A stretch of DNA of 64,000 nt, taken from the NCBI RefSeq assembly GCF_017313265.1, contig NZ_JAFLQZ010000015.1, positions 1-64,000 of the forward strand. The letters are read 5' to 3'. The notes under the pieces are model-generated. The model was given only the letters and a program-made list of their open reading frames with translations, was not told where the DNA came from and did not search any database. Below, piece by piece: positions 7,740 through 16,724 of this stretch (position 1 is the stretch's first letter; the number at the start of each line of letters is the position of its first letter). This stretch comes from Hymenobacter telluris (GTDB lineage: Bacteria; Bacteroidota; Bacteroidia; Cytophagales; Hymenobacteraceae). The position numbers and the translations under genes were made by a program.

Positions 7740-8776
7740 GGGTGGGAGACTAAGCGGTGGAATCCGGGAGAGGCAGTGTCGGCAACCGCGCCGTTGGGGC
7801 GCTGGTAGATGATGTAAGCGTGCAGGTTGGGGTGGGCGCGCAAAAAGGCCAGGCTTTTCGGCAACCCCATGCCCATCAGCGCATTGTCGTAGGCGTCGGC
7901 GGTTATGGCGTCGGGGGCTACCACCGTCACGCTAATCATTTCGTTCCGGAGAGGGTAGCCGCTTTTCGGGTCGATGAGGTGGGCAGTTCGAGTTGTGCCG
8001 GCCTGCCTGAATTTACGATAGTTGCCGGACGTCGTGATTCCGCCGGCTTCAAGTTCAATGACTTGCTGCATGCCCGGCAGTTGCCAGCCGCTGCTATCGG
8101 GCCGCTCTATGCCAATGCGCATCCGGTGCCCGCCCGGCTGCTTGCGGCCCCGCACGCGTAGCTCGCCACCCAGCTCCACTAGGTAGTTGCGGATGTGCTT
8201 GCGCTCCAGCAGCGCCGCCAGCACATCTACGGTGTAGCCTTGGGCAATACCGTTTAAATCGAGGTGGACGGCCGCCACCTTCTTCACCAAAGAATCGTTG
8301 CGCAGCTGGATTTTATCGGAGCCAATGGCGGGCAGGATGGCCTGGATGGTAGCCGCCGACGGGGCTGTTTCGGTGGGGCGCGTACCGAAACCCCAGGCTT
8401 GCACCAGCGGCTGCACGGTGGCATCAAACACCCCATCCGTTTGCCGGTACACGTCCAGCGCCTTGCCCGCTACCACCCGCAGATGCCCATCAGCCAGCAC
8501 TCCAGTGGCCGACTCATTGAACCGATTGATCAGCGAGTTAGGCTGATAGAGCGAAAGCGAAGCATCAATTTCGGCTAGCTGCCGGCGCACCTCGGCTTTT
8601 GTAACGAGGCTATCCGGGGCATAGTAGGTGATGGTGTAGGTGGTGCCCTGCGCGTAGCCACTGAGCTGAAACGGCCGAAGCGGCGCCTTATCCACCGGAA
8701 GCAGCCACAACATGAGCGCGGCAACGATACTGCATTGCATCATAACGATACGCCTGGGTGAAGCGGGTTTTATCAT
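7736..8776 (-). CDS. apbE: FAD:protein FMN transferase
   Basis: A 346-residue ApbE that moves FMN from FAD onto Ser/Thr of exported proteins. Seen: an N-terminal membrane/signal segment (about 12-28), GYAQGTTYTITYY (40-52), DLNGIAQGYTVD, TSGNYRKF, HLIDPKSGYPL and the metal-binding TADAYDNALMGMG near the C-terminus, all in the usual order, so it appears intact. It lacks a clear lipobox. Its stop overlaps the start of the following Gfo/Idh gene by 4 bases, and that gene product carries a target motif. No Nqr, Rnf or other usual substrate gene is nearby, so the neighbour is the obvious client. Confidence 0.95.
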   Translation of the reverse strand: MIKPASPRRIVMMQCSIVAALMLWLLPVDKAPLRPFQLSGYAQGTTYTITYYAPDSLVTKAEVRRQLAEIDASLSLYQPNSLINRFNESATGVLADGHLRVVAGKALDVYRQTDGVFDATVQPLVQAWGFGTRPTETAPSAATIQAILPAIGSDKIQLRNDSLVKKVAAVHLDLNGIAQGYTVDVLAALLERKHIRNYLVELGGELRVRGRKQPGGHRMRIGIERPDSSGWQLPGMQQVIELEAGGITTSGNYRKFRQAGTTRTAHLIDPKSGYPLRNEMISVTVVAPDAITADAYDNALMGMGLPKSLAFLRAHPNLHAYIIYQRPNGAVADTASPGFHRLVSHP

Positions 8777-8809
8777 TAGTCAGTGGTACAATCCGAACAG
8801 CCTGTAATT

Positions 8810-8990
8810 CTATAGCCGTTTCGCAAACGGTATACGTGCTGGTCCGGCGGCTATATTCAGCCGGCGGGCCGGTTACCGCCTGCACGGCACCGGGTATACA
8901 ACGGCGCCTTACTTCGAGCGGCCCGACAGCTGAAAAAAGCCGCCGGACCGGCAGGAGCCCGCCGCTACACCGTTCGTGAAACCGCTATAG
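8810..8990. repeat. Imperfect long inverted repeat upstream of apbE
   Basis: CTATAGCCGTTTCGCAAACGG at the left pairs, with a few mismatches, with the complement of CCGTTCGTGAAACCGCTATAG at the right end; inner GGTCCGGCGGC / GCCGGACC segments also pair. It occupies the first part of the 542-base divergent gap between apbE and the DUF1080 gene. The rest of the gap holds an operator candidate and is otherwise featureless. Confidence 0.75.
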
Positions 8991-9105
8991 CCAGGAAGCC
9001 ATTTTACCGGCCGAAAACAGAGTGCAGGGGGTTTGCTACTCCTGTTCCTCTCAACCAACCTATCATTTAAACGCGCCTTCACCAAATGCTAGTAACTTAA
9101 ATCAT

Positions 9106-9119
9106 CGTAAACGATTGCG
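9106..9119. promoter_or_regulatory. LacI-family operator candidate before the DUF1080 gene
   Basis: CGTAAACGATTGCG is a CG-centred imperfect palindrome (CGTAA / TTGCG halves), typical in shape of LacI/GalR operators. It lies about 200 bases upstream of the DUF1080 gene in the divergent gap with apbE. It is less similar to the other sites in the window, so a different LacI-family protein may bind. Confidence 0.35.
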
Positions 9120-9318
9120 TAATTAAAGCCACCATTTACACGCCGTTAAATGGTATTTGCCTATAGCTTAGCAACCCATACCATCAGCAAAAGCTAACAC
9201 GCCGTTCAAGCACTGCGCACTGCTTTGAAACTGATTTGCAGTACACAGCTTCACTTCTTTTAGCAAGTGACTCTTCCTGCCCGCCACCACATCCTCTACC
9301 CTTCCTTTCCCCACCACG

Positions 9319-10701
9319 TTGATAAAGCTTACAACCTTCGCTATCTGCGCCACGGCGGCTTCCATGGCCTTTGTGCAGCCCCGCCCGGCGCCCCCCGCTC
9401 CTGCCGATACGTGGCAGAATCTGTTCGACGGCAAAACCCTGAATGGCTGGAAGCGCCTGGCCGGCACCGCCGACTATAAAGTGGAAAACGGCGCCATCGT
9501 GGGGACAACGGTGATGAACTCCGGCAACACGTTTCTGGTCACCGAGAAAGAGTACGGCGACTTTCAGCTGGAGCTCGATATCATGCTGGAAAGCAACGTC
9601 AGCAACTCCGGCGTGCAGACGCGCAGCCACTTCAATACGCCCGGTTTCGAGAACAAGGTGTACGGCCGGCAGGTGGAAATTGACCCGTCGGAACGAAGCT
9701 GGTCGGGAGGCGTGTACGATGAGGCGCGCCGGCAGTGGCTGTACCCGCTGGACTTGAACCCCAAGGCCAAGCCGCTCTTCAAAGTGGGGCAGTACAACCA
9801 CGTGAAAGTGGAGTGCATCGGCAACGAGATGAAAACCTGGCTGAACAACACGCCCGTGGCCTACGTGGTGGACCCTATAGATGCCAAGGGCTTTATCGGC
9901 TTGCAGGTGCACGGCATTACCACCAAAGAGCAGGAAGGCAAAAAGGTGTACTTCAAGAACATCAAAATCAAGACTACCGGCCTCAAGCCCAGCGCCTTCC
10001 CCACCGATATCTACGTGGTGAATTTCATGCCCAATATGCTCACGCCCTACGAGAAAGAGCACGGCTGGAAGCTGCTGTTCGACGGCAAATCCTCGGCGGG
10101 CTGGCGTAGCGCCAAAGGCACGGCATTTCCTACCAAAGGCTGGCAGGTGAACGATGGCACGATGAGCGTGCTGCCGGCCGAAGGCAAGGAATCAACCAAC
10201 GGCGGCGACATTGTAACCAACGGCCAGTACAAGGCTTTCGATTTGTCGTTTGAGTTCAAGCTGACGCCGGGCGCCAACAGTGGCCTGAAGTACTTCGTAA
10301 CGCTGGCCGAGCAAAGCACGGGGTCGGCAATTGGCCTGGAGTACCAGGTGCTCGACGACGAATTGCACCCCGACGCCAAGCTCGGGCGCGACGGCAACCG
10401 CACGCTGGCCTCGCTCTACGACCTCAAGAAAGCCGACAAAAACCCGCGCTTCATTCACAAAATTGGGGAATGGAACGTGGGGCGCGTGGTGGTGTATCCC
10501 GACAACCGGGTGGAACACTACCTGAATGGCGCCAAAGTGCTGGAATACACGCGCGGCTCCCAGGAGTTCAAAGACCTGGTGGCCATCAGCAAATACAAGG
10601 TGTGGCCGAACTTCGGGGAGGCGCCGGCCGGGCACATTCTGCTGCAAGACCACGGCAATAACGTGTCGTTTCGGAGCATCAAAATCAAGGAACTGAAGTA
10701 G
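9319..10701 (+). CDS. Exported protein with two DUF1080 (3-keto-disaccharide hydrolase) domains
   Basis: A 460-residue exported protein with two tandem DUF1080 domains: the first begins WQNLFDGKTLNGWKRL (about 32-215), the second GWKLLFDGKSSAGWRS (about 245-460). DUF1080 is a concanavalin-like fold family that includes 3-keto-glycoside hydrolases. The reading frame needs a TTG start at 9319 to include the hydrophobic signal (KLTTFAICATAASMAFVQ); an ATG at 9364 would drop most of it. Downstream, 35 bases away, is a TAT Gfo/Idh oxidoreductase, the type of enzyme that makes 3-keto sugars, and then a DUF6807 gene, so the three probably form one operon for periplasmic oxidation and cleavage of a glycoside. 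Confidence 0.88.
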   Translation: MIKLTTFAICATAASMAFVQPRPAPPAPADTWQNLFDGKTLNGWKRLAGTADYKVENGAIVGTTVMNSGNTFLVTEKEYGDFQLELDIMLESNVSNSGVQTRSHFNTPGFENKVYGRQVEIDPSERSWSGGVYDEARRQWLYPLDLNPKAKPLFKVGQYNHVKVECIGNEMKTWLNNTPVAYVVDPIDAKGFIGLQVHGITTKEQEGKKVYFKNIKIKTTGLKPSAFPTDIYVVNFMPNMLTPYEKEHGWKLLFDGKSSAGWRSAKGTAFPTKGWQVNDGTMSVLPAEGKESTNGGDIVTNGQYKAFDLSFEFKLTPGANSGLKYFVTLAEQSTGSAIGLEYQVLDDELHPDAKLGRDGNRTLASLYDLKKADKNPRFIHKIGEWNVGRVVVYPDNRVEHYLNGAKVLEYTRGSQEFKDLVAISKYKVWPNFGEAPAGHILLQDHGNNVSFRSIKIKELK

Positions 10702-10736
10702 CTACCCGCCTTTCCCACCCTCAATTGCCTGTTCTT

Positions 10737-12092
10737 ATGTCGTATCAGCGTCGTGATTTTCTTAAAACCACTGCCCTGGCCAGCGCCGGGGTGATGTTCT
10801 CGCAGGTTTCCTGGTCGGCCAGCAGCTACAAGCGCATTATCGGGGCCAACGACCGGGTGCGGGTGGGCGTGGTGGGCTTCTCTGACCGCCACCGCAACTC
10901 GCACATGCCCTGCTTTCTGAACCACTACAAGGAGTTGAACTTCGACGTAGTGGCCGTGTCCGACATCTGGAAACAGCGCCGGGAGGAAGGCGCGGCCCTG
11001 TGGAAAGAGAAGCTGGGGCACGATGTGGTAGCGTACCGCAACAATGAGGAGATGTACGCCAGGAAAGGCGTGGATGCCGTGTTTGTGGGCACCGCCGACT
11101 TTCAGCACGCCCTGCACGCCATTGAGGCCGTGCAAGCCGGCTGCGACGCCTACGTGGAAAAGCCTTTCGCCGAGACGATGGAAGACAACCGGGCCGCGCT
11201 GAAAGCCATCAAAGCGTCCAAGCAAATTGTGCAGATTGGCTCGCAGCGCCGCAGCGGCGCCAATTACCACGCGGCTGATACCTTCATTAAATCCGGCAAG
11301 TTTGGCCCGATTACGATGGTGGAGCTAACCTGGAACGTGAACCAGCCGGGGCGCTGGCGCCGGATTCCGTTGCTCAGCCAGCTCAAGGAAGCCGACACCG
11401 ACTGGAAACGCTTTTTGATGAACCGCCCCGCCGAGGCTTTCGATCCGCGTAAGTATCTGGAGTACCGCTTGTTCTGGCCGTACTCCTCGGGCTTGCCGGG
11501 CCAGTGGATGAGCCACCAGATTGACACTGTGCACTGGTTCACGGGTTTGCAACACCCGCGCAGCGTGGTGGCCAACGGCGGTATTTACATGTGGAAAGAC
11601 GGCCGCCGCAACTGGGATACCCTCACGGCCGTGTTCGACTACGGCCCCGCCAACGACCCGTCCAGCGGCTTTCAGGTGACGTTTGGCTCGCGCATGCACA
11701 ACGGCGACGAGCGGCCCACCGAAATCTACTACTCCAACGGCGGCGAGCTGAACCTGAACACCAACAAGGTGATTCCGCGGGGGGGCCTGACCAAACAGCA
11801 CGCCGCCGAAATGCAGATGCAAGCCAATCTGCTGCCCGAGTTCAGCTTGTCGGAAGCTACGGCGGTGGCGGCTTCGGCCAATACGGGCGGCGACTTGCTT
11901 ACTTCCAACCACGTGCGCAACTGGATGGAGTGCGTCCGCAGCCGCAAGCAGCCCAACGCGCCCGTCGAGGCCGGCTACTACCATTCCATTGCCAATATCA
12001 TGACCACCGCCGCCGCGCACACGGGGCTCAAGGCGACCTTCGATGAAAAGCGGCAAGAGGTGATGGTAGGCGGCAAAGTGTTTACTTTATAA
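10737..12092 (+). CDS. TAT-exported Gfo/Idh/MocA family oxidoreductase
   Basis: A 451-residue protein with a TAT signal (RRDFLKTTALASAG), a Rossmann domain (VRVGVVGFSDRHRN; the glycine motif is unusual) and the EKP motif in DAYVEKPF. The C-terminal domain contains the MSHQIDTVHWF region typical of this family. It is likely a periplasmic sugar or cyclitol dehydrogenase with a tightly held cofactor. The ATG at 10737 puts the twin arginine near the N-terminus; a TTG 12 bases earlier is less likely. It has no flavinylation motif. Operon with the DUF1080 gene before it (35-base gap). Confidence 0.92.
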   Translation: MSYQRRDFLKTTALASAGVMFSQVSWSASSYKRIIGANDRVRVGVVGFSDRHRNSHMPCFLNHYKELNFDVVAVSDIWKQRREEGAALWKEKLGHDVVAYRNNEEMYARKGVDAVFVGTADFQHALHAIEAVQAGCDAYVEKPFAETMEDNRAALKAIKASKQIVQIGSQRRSGANYHAADTFIKSGKFGPITMVELTWNVNQPGRWRRIPLLSQLKEADTDWKRFLMNRPAEAFDPRKYLEYRLFWPYSSGLPGQWMSHQIDTVHWFTGLQHPRSVVANGGIYMWKDGRRNWDTLTAVFDYGPANDPSSGFQVTFGSRMHNGDERPTEIYYSNGGELNLNTNKVIPRGGLTKQHAAEMQMQANLLPEFSLSEATAVAASANTGGDLLTSNHVRNWMECVRSRKQPNAPVEAGYYHSIANIMTTAAAHTGLKATFDEKRQEVMVGGKVFTL

Positions 12093-12102
12093 AAGCTATC
12101 CG

Positions 12103-12190
12103 GGTGTAGAGACGCATACTTGCGTCTGGTCGGGCAGGCCGTTCAACCGATTCTGTTCAACGGCAAGACGCAAGTATGCGTCTCTACACC
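12103..12190. repeat. Family B inverted repeat
   Basis: 25-base perfect arms (12103-12127, 12166-12190) made of the GTGTAGAGACGCATACTTGC sequence, with an inner GCCGTT / AACGGC pair. It begins 10 bases after the Gfo/Idh stop codon and precedes the DUF6807 gene, so it may attenuate or stabilise the transcript. Confidence 0.9.
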
Positions 12191-12248
12191 GTTCTGACTG
12201 CTCTTGCGCTAAATCAAACAGCTTCTTAGCTCCTTACAGGTCCGCGCC

Positions 12249-13298
12249 ATGATGAAATTCGTTTGCTTGCTCCTGGTGGCTGGCTGCTTGCCTGAAGTAC
12301 AGGCGCAGCAAAAAGAAGTGGTCCACATCAGCAAAGACGCCAAAGCCAACAAGGTGGATGTGTTTGTGGGCAAGCGCCTGTTCACCACCTTCCTCTACCC
12401 CGATACGCTGGAAAAGCCCGTGCTGTACCCGCTGCACACGGCCAAAGGCACGGCCGTTACGCGCGGTTTCCCGGTAGCGCCCAAGCCCGGCGACCCTACA
12501 GACCACCCGCACCACCTCGGGTTATGGCTGAACTTCGAGAATGTGAATGGCCTCGATTTCTGGAATAACTCCTACGCCATTCCGGCCGAGAAAAAGGGGG
12601 CCTACGGCTGGATCAAGACCGACAAGATTCTGGAAACCACCAGCGGCCCCACCGGCACCCTGGCCTACCACGCCAACTGGACGAATCAGCAAAACGACGT
12701 CCTGCTGGAGGAAACCACCCGCTTCGAGTTCAGCGGCACCAACCAGCAACGAACCATCGACCGAGTTACAACGCTCAAGGCCAATACCGAAGTGACATTC
12801 ACTGATGTTAAGGATGGCCTACTAGGTTTGCGGGTGGCGCATGAGTTGCAAATTCCGAGCGACAAAGACGAGAAGTTCACCGACAACCAAGGCAACGTAA
12901 CGGTGGTGAAGGCCGGCACCGACCGAATTCCCAACGGCAACTACCTCGCCAGCACCGGCAAGCGCGGCAACGACGTGTGGGGTACCCGCGCCGCGTGGTG
13001 CAAGATGTACGGCAAAATGGGCGCAGATTCGGTGAGCGTCGTCATCCTCGACCACCCCCAGAATTTCAACTATCCCACCTATTGGCACGCCCGCGGCTAC
13101 GGCTTGTTTGCGGCCAACCCGCTCGGCGAGAAGATTTTCACCAACGGTGCCACCGCCAAAAATCTTAAACTCAGGAAAGGCGAATCGGTAACGTTCCGCT
13201 ACCGGGTGCTCATCGATGAAGGCCGCACCACCCTATCCGCCAAGCAGCTCAACCAAGCCGCCACCGACTTCGCTAAGCAAAACGTGGCCGTGAAGTAA
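12249..13298 (+). CDS. Exported DUF6807 (PmoA-family) protein
   Basis: A 349-residue exported protein with signal peptide MMKFVCLLLVAGCLPEVQAQ. The body has the conserved TDHPHHLGLWLNFENVNGLDFW stretch (about 84-105) and WHARGYGLFAANPLG near the C-terminus that mark the DUF6807/PmoA family of Bacteroidota and Planctomycetes. The family name refers to weak similarity only; no methane oxidation is implied. The function is not established. It commonly sits beside Gfo/Idh and DUF1080 genes, as it does here, which points to sugar-derivative catabolism. The His-Pro-His-His motif could bind metal (inference). Confidence 0.85.
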   Translation: MMKFVCLLLVAGCLPEVQAQQKEVVHISKDAKANKVDVFVGKRLFTTFLYPDTLEKPVLYPLHTAKGTAVTRGFPVAPKPGDPTDHPHHLGLWLNFENVNGLDFWNNSYAIPAEKKGAYGWIKTDKILETTSGPTGTLAYHANWTNQQNDVLLEETTRFEFSGTNQQRTIDRVTTLKANTEVTFTDVKDGLLGLRVAHELQIPSDKDEKFTDNQGNVTVVKAGTDRIPNGNYLASTGKRGNDVWGTRAAWCKMYGKMGADSVSVVILDHPQNFNYPTYWHARGYGLFAANPLGEKIFTNGATAKNLKLRKGESVTFRYRVLIDEGRTTLSAKQLNQAATDFAKQNVAVK

Positions 13299-13361
13299 GG
13301 CTGGTACCCTGCCAGCTGGTTCTCAGTGGGCGCGCCGCCCGGCTGATTCCGTTCAATGATA

Positions 13362-13386
13362 AGACGCAAGTATGCGTCTCTACACC
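13362..13386. repeat. Single arm of family B repeat
   Basis: The right arm only (AGACGCAAGTATGCGTCTCT and following ACACC) is present between the convergent DUF6807 and glpK stops, after a GATTCCGTTCAA piece that also occurs inside the 12103 copy. It is a degraded or half copy. Confidence 0.8.
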
Positions 13387-13416
13387 GTTCTAACACCTTA
13401 CCGGGGAAAGGGCATA

Positions 13417-14943
13417 TCAGTTACCGGTAGGTTCAGCCGGGGTGATTTGCGGGGCTTTCGACCACACTTGCAGGGCCTGCACGGCGCGGTGCCAGTTGGC
13501 AATTCCGGCTTGCACCTGCGCGGGTTGCAGCTTCGGGCTGAACTGCTTTTCGGCGTGCGGCAGGGCCTGAATTTCCTCTAGATTTTTCCAGTAGCCCACG
13601 GCCAGGCCGGCCAGGTAGGCCGCACCCAGGGCGGTGGTTTCCGCCATACGCGGCCGTATTACGTTGGTATTCAGCACGTCGGCCAGAAACTGCATCAGGG
13701 TTTCGTTGCTGGTGGCGCCGCCATCTACCCGCAGCTCGGCAATGGGCAGGTTGGCGTCGGCCTGCATGGCTTTGAGCACATCCATGGTTTGGTAGGCAAT
13801 GGCCTCTAGTGCCGCGCGGGCAATGTGCGCCGCCTGGGTAGCCCTGCTCATGCCGAAGATGACGCCCCGCGCGTACGGGTCCCAGTAGGGCGCGCCCAGC
13901 CCCGCAAAAGCCGGCACGAAATACACGCCCTCGGAACTGCTCACCTGCCGGGCCAGCTGCTCTACTTCCGCTGAGGTTTTGATGAGGCCGAGGTTGTCGC
14001 GCAGCCATTGCACCACGGCCCCGGCAATGAAAATGCTGCCTTCCAGCGCGTACTGCACCTGCCCGTTGATCTTCCAGGCCACCGTGGTAAGCAGCTGGTT
14101 TTGCGAGAGCCGGGCTTCCGTCCCGATGTTCATCAGCATGAAACAGCCGGTGCCGTAGGTGCTTTTCACCATGCCCGACCGCACGCACTGCTGCCCAAAC
14201 AGCGCCGCCTGCTGGTCGCCGGCAATACCCGCAATAGGGATTTTCGAGGCAAAGACGGTGGTTTTGGTTTCGCCGTACACCTCGCTCGACTGCCGCACAT
14301 CAGGCAGCATACTGCGCGGAACGTCGAATAGCGCCAGCAGTTCCTCGTCCCATTCCAGCGTGTGGATGTTGAAGAGCATGGTGCGCGAGGCGTTGGTTAC
14401 GTCTGTTACGTGCAGCTCGCCTTGGGTGAAATTCCAGATCAGCCAGCTGTCCACGGTGCCGAAAGCCAGTTTGCCGGCTTCAGCTTGCTTACGGGCACCT
14501 TTCACGTTTTCAAGAATCCAGCGCACTTTGCTGGCCGAAAAATAGGCATCGAGCAGCAGGCCGGTTTTACGCCGGATCAGTTCTTCCTGGCCTTCTTCGC
14601 GCAGTTGGTCGCAGTATTCGGCGGTGCGCCGATCTTGCCACACAATGGCGTTGTAAACCGGCTTGCCGGTTTTGCGGTTCCAGACCACCACGGTTTCGCG
14701 CTGGTTGGTGATGCCGATGGCCGCAATGCTCTTGCCGTTGCGGCCAGCTTTCACGGTAGCTTCTGCCGCCACCCCCGCCTGCGTCGACCAGATTTCCAGC
14801 GGGTCGTGCTCCACCCAGCCGGGCTTGGGGAAAATCTGCTTGAATTCCTTTTGCGCTTCGGCCACCACCTGCCCTTTCTTGTCGAAAAGGATGGCGCGGG
14901 AACTGGTAGTGCCTTGGTCGAGGGCCAGAATGAACTGTTGCAT
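13417..14943 (-). CDS. glpK: Glycerol kinase
   Basis: A 508-residue FGGY kinase that phosphorylates glycerol with ATP in the cytoplasm. Seen: [13 protein letters not shown] at residues 6-18, [10 protein letters not shown], the substrate loop [15 protein letters not shown], and the FGGY signature region [13 protein letters not shown]. Start at 14943 (MQQFILAL) matches the family's usual N-terminus; the longer upstream reading is not needed. It follows glpD by 42 bases on the same strand, forming a glycerol operon. No glpF facilitator is in the window. Confidence 0.97.
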   Translation of the reverse strand: MQQFILALDQGTTSSRAILFDKKGQVVAEAQKEFKQIFPKPGWVEHDPLEIWSTQAGVAAEATVKAGRNGKSIAAIGITNQRETVVVWNRKTGKPVYNAIVWQDRRTAEYCDQLREEGQEELIRRKTGLLLDAYFSASKVRWILENVKGARKQAEAGKLAFGTVDSWLIWNFTQGELHVTDVTNASRTMLFNIHTLEWDEELLALFDVPRSMLPDVRQSSEVYGETKTTVFASKIPIAGIAGDQQAALFGQQCVRSGMVKSTYGTGCFMLMNIGTEARLSQNQLLTTVAWKINGQVQYALEGSIFIAGAVVQWLRDNLGLIKTSAEVEQLARQVSSSEGVYFVPAFAGLGAPYWDPYARGVIFGMSRATQAAHIARAALEAIAYQTMDVLKAMQADANLPIAELRVDGGATSNETLMQFLADVLNTNVIRPRMAETTALGAAYLAGLAVGYWKNLEEIQALPHAEKQFSPKLQPAQVQAGIANWHRAVQALQVWSKAPQITPAEPTGN

Positions 14944-14985
14944 AGCAGGTGGATAAGTCAAGGGGAAGTATAGAACCAGAAGCAC

Positions 14986-16578
14986 TCAACTAGGCAGCAC
15001 GTAGTGCTGGGCCACCTGCCGAAACGCCGCCACTTGCTGCTGCTGCCAGGCGGCATCGTGGCCTAGCTCCTGCGCCAGTAAGGCGGCCACGGACGGGGCC
15101 ACCCGCAGGGCGGCGCGGGCATCCAGAAACAGGATACGCACCCGCCGGGCCAGCACGTCTTCCACGGTGCGGGCCATTTCGTGGCGGGCAGCCCATACCA
15201 CTTCCGCCTTCAGAAATTCCAAGGTTGGGTCCAGCTTTTCGCCGAGTTCGGGCTGCTGCGTTATCAGTTCAAGCAGGGCTGCTTGGTCGGTGCCGTACAC
15301 GTAGAGGTGGCTGCTTCGGTCGGGGATGGGTTGGGCGCCGTGGATGGGCAGGTGGGCAGTACGGCTGGCGGCGGCAGGCAGCTTGCCCAGCGCCACGGCC
15401 TTGTCCACGGTATCCTGGCCCATACGGCGGTAGGTGGTCCATTTCCCACCAGTAATTGTAATGAGCCCGGTTTCCGACACAATTATCTTGTGGCTACGCG
15501 AAATTTCCTGGGTTTTCTCACCGCCGCTTTCCGTGGCCGCCAACGGCCGCAGCCCAGCAAACACGCTCAGCGCGTCGTGGCGCTGGGGCGCGCGGGCCAG
15601 GTAGCGCCCGGCGGTACGTAGGATAAACTCGATTTCCGCTTCCAGGGCCTGCGGCTCTTGGCGGTATTCCGTGAGGGGCGTATCGGTGGTGCCCACTACC
15701 ACCCGGTTGTGCCAGGGCACGGCAAACAGTACCCGGCCATCATCGGTTTTCGGTATCATTAAGGCGTCGTTGCCGGGCAAAAACGACTTATCCAGCACAA
15801 TATGCACGCCTTGGCTGGGCCGCACCAGCTTCCGGCCGCCGGGCTTATCGAGTTGCAGAATATCATCCACGAAGATGCCGGTGGCGTTTACTACCACCTT
15901 GGCGCGTAGCTCATACGCAGTGTCAGTTTCCTGGTCGGTGGCCGATACGCCGACGATGCTGCCGTGCGCGTCTTTCAGCAGCCCGCGCACCTCGAAGTGG
16001 TTGAGCAGCGTGCCTCCTTGCTCAATGGCCGTTTGGGCGAGGTTAATTGCCAGGCGCGCATCATCGAACTGCCCATCATGGTAGAGCACGCCCCCGCGCA
16101 AACCCTCGGGTTTCAGGTTACCGAGGCGCTGGAGGGTTTCCGCTTTGCTCAGGTGCACCGAGGCTCCCAGGCTGAGTTTGCCCGCCAGCAGGTCGTAGAG
16201 CTTCAGGCCGATGGTGTAGAATGGGCCTCCCCACCAGTTGTAGTTGGGGATAATGAAATCTTGGTTTTTAACCAAGTGCGGCGCGTTTTTCAGCAGCAGG
16301 CCCCGCTCGTATAAGGCCTCGCGCACCAGGGCCACGTCGCCTTGCGCGAGGTAGCGCACCCCGCCGTGCACCAGCTTGGTACTGCGGCTGCTAGTGCCCT
16401 TGGCAAAGTCTACCTGCTCCAGCAGTAAGGTTTTGTAGCCCCTACTGATGCCGTCCAGCGCCACCCCCAGCCCGGTCGAGCCGCCGCCAATTACCAGCAA
16501 ATCCCACTCGGGCTGTGCCACCAACTGTTGCAACAGTGCCTCCCGGCGAAACGGCGTGAACGAGGGTTGATTGGGCAT
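14986..16578 (-). CDS. glpD: Glycerol-3-phosphate dehydrogenase, FAD-dependent
   Basis: A 530-residue flavoprotein that oxidises glycerol 3-phosphate to dihydroxyacetone phosphate at the inner membrane and feeds electrons to quinone. The FAD-binding LLVIGGGSTGLGVALDGISRG lies near residues 28-48, followed by TSSRSTKLVHGGVRYL and the C-terminal GGKWTTYRRMGQDTVD and DAO_C domain. Start at 16578 gives the usual short N-terminus. First gene of the glpD-glpK pair. A strong hairpin (16662-16711) lies about 85 bases upstream. Confidence 0.96.
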   Translation of the reverse strand: MPNQPSFTPFRREALLQQLVAQPEWDLLVIGGGSTGLGVALDGISRGYKTLLLEQVDFAKGTSSRSTKLVHGGVRYLAQGDVALVREALYERGLLLKNAPHLVKNQDFIIPNYNWWGGPFYTIGLKLYDLLAGKLSLGASVHLSKAETLQRLGNLKPEGLRGGVLYHDGQFDDARLAINLAQTAIEQGGTLLNHFEVRGLLKDAHGSIVGVSATDQETDTAYELRAKVVVNATGIFVDDILQLDKPGGRKLVRPSQGVHIVLDKSFLPGNDALMIPKTDDGRVLFAVPWHNRVVVGTTDTPLTEYRQEPQALEAEIEFILRTAGRYLARAPQRHDALSVFAGLRPLAATESGGEKTQEISRSHKIIVSETGLITITGGKWTTYRRMGQDTVDKAVALGKLPAAASRTAHLPIHGAQPIPDRSSHLYVYGTDQAALLELITQQPELGEKLDPTLEFLKAEVVWAARHEMARTVEDVLARRVRILFLDARAALRVAPSVAALLAQELGHDAAWQQQQVAAFRQVAQHYVLPS

Positions 16579-16661
16579 TACGTGGGCGAGTTTTGTTGGC
16601 GAGTCAAGGTCTATACGATAGATAACAGGCTTACGCAGCAAACCTAGACAGGCTCTAGTAA

Positions 16662-16711
16662 GCGAATAAAAAACGGTCATGCTTTGGGAAGCACAACCGT
16701 TTTTTATTCGC
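16662..16711. terminator. Strong bidirectional terminator between GH127 and glpD
   Basis: Perfect 16-base arms (GCGAATAAAAAACGGT and its complement) with an inner TGCTT/AAGCA stem. Runs of six A and six T give a U tract on either strand. It should stop the long arabinose transcript before glpD. Confidence 0.85.
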
Positions 16712-16724
16712 CACAAAACCCAAC

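Noticed and set aside
8816-8830. CCGTTTCGCAAACGG palindrome as an operator
   Set aside because: It forms part of the arm of the long inverted repeat 8810-8990, which explains it better than a regulator site.
12249-13298. Methane monooxygenase subunit reading of the PmoA-family protein
   Set aside because: It is a signal-peptide protein of the DUF6807 group without membrane helices; the name is historical and no other methane genes are present.
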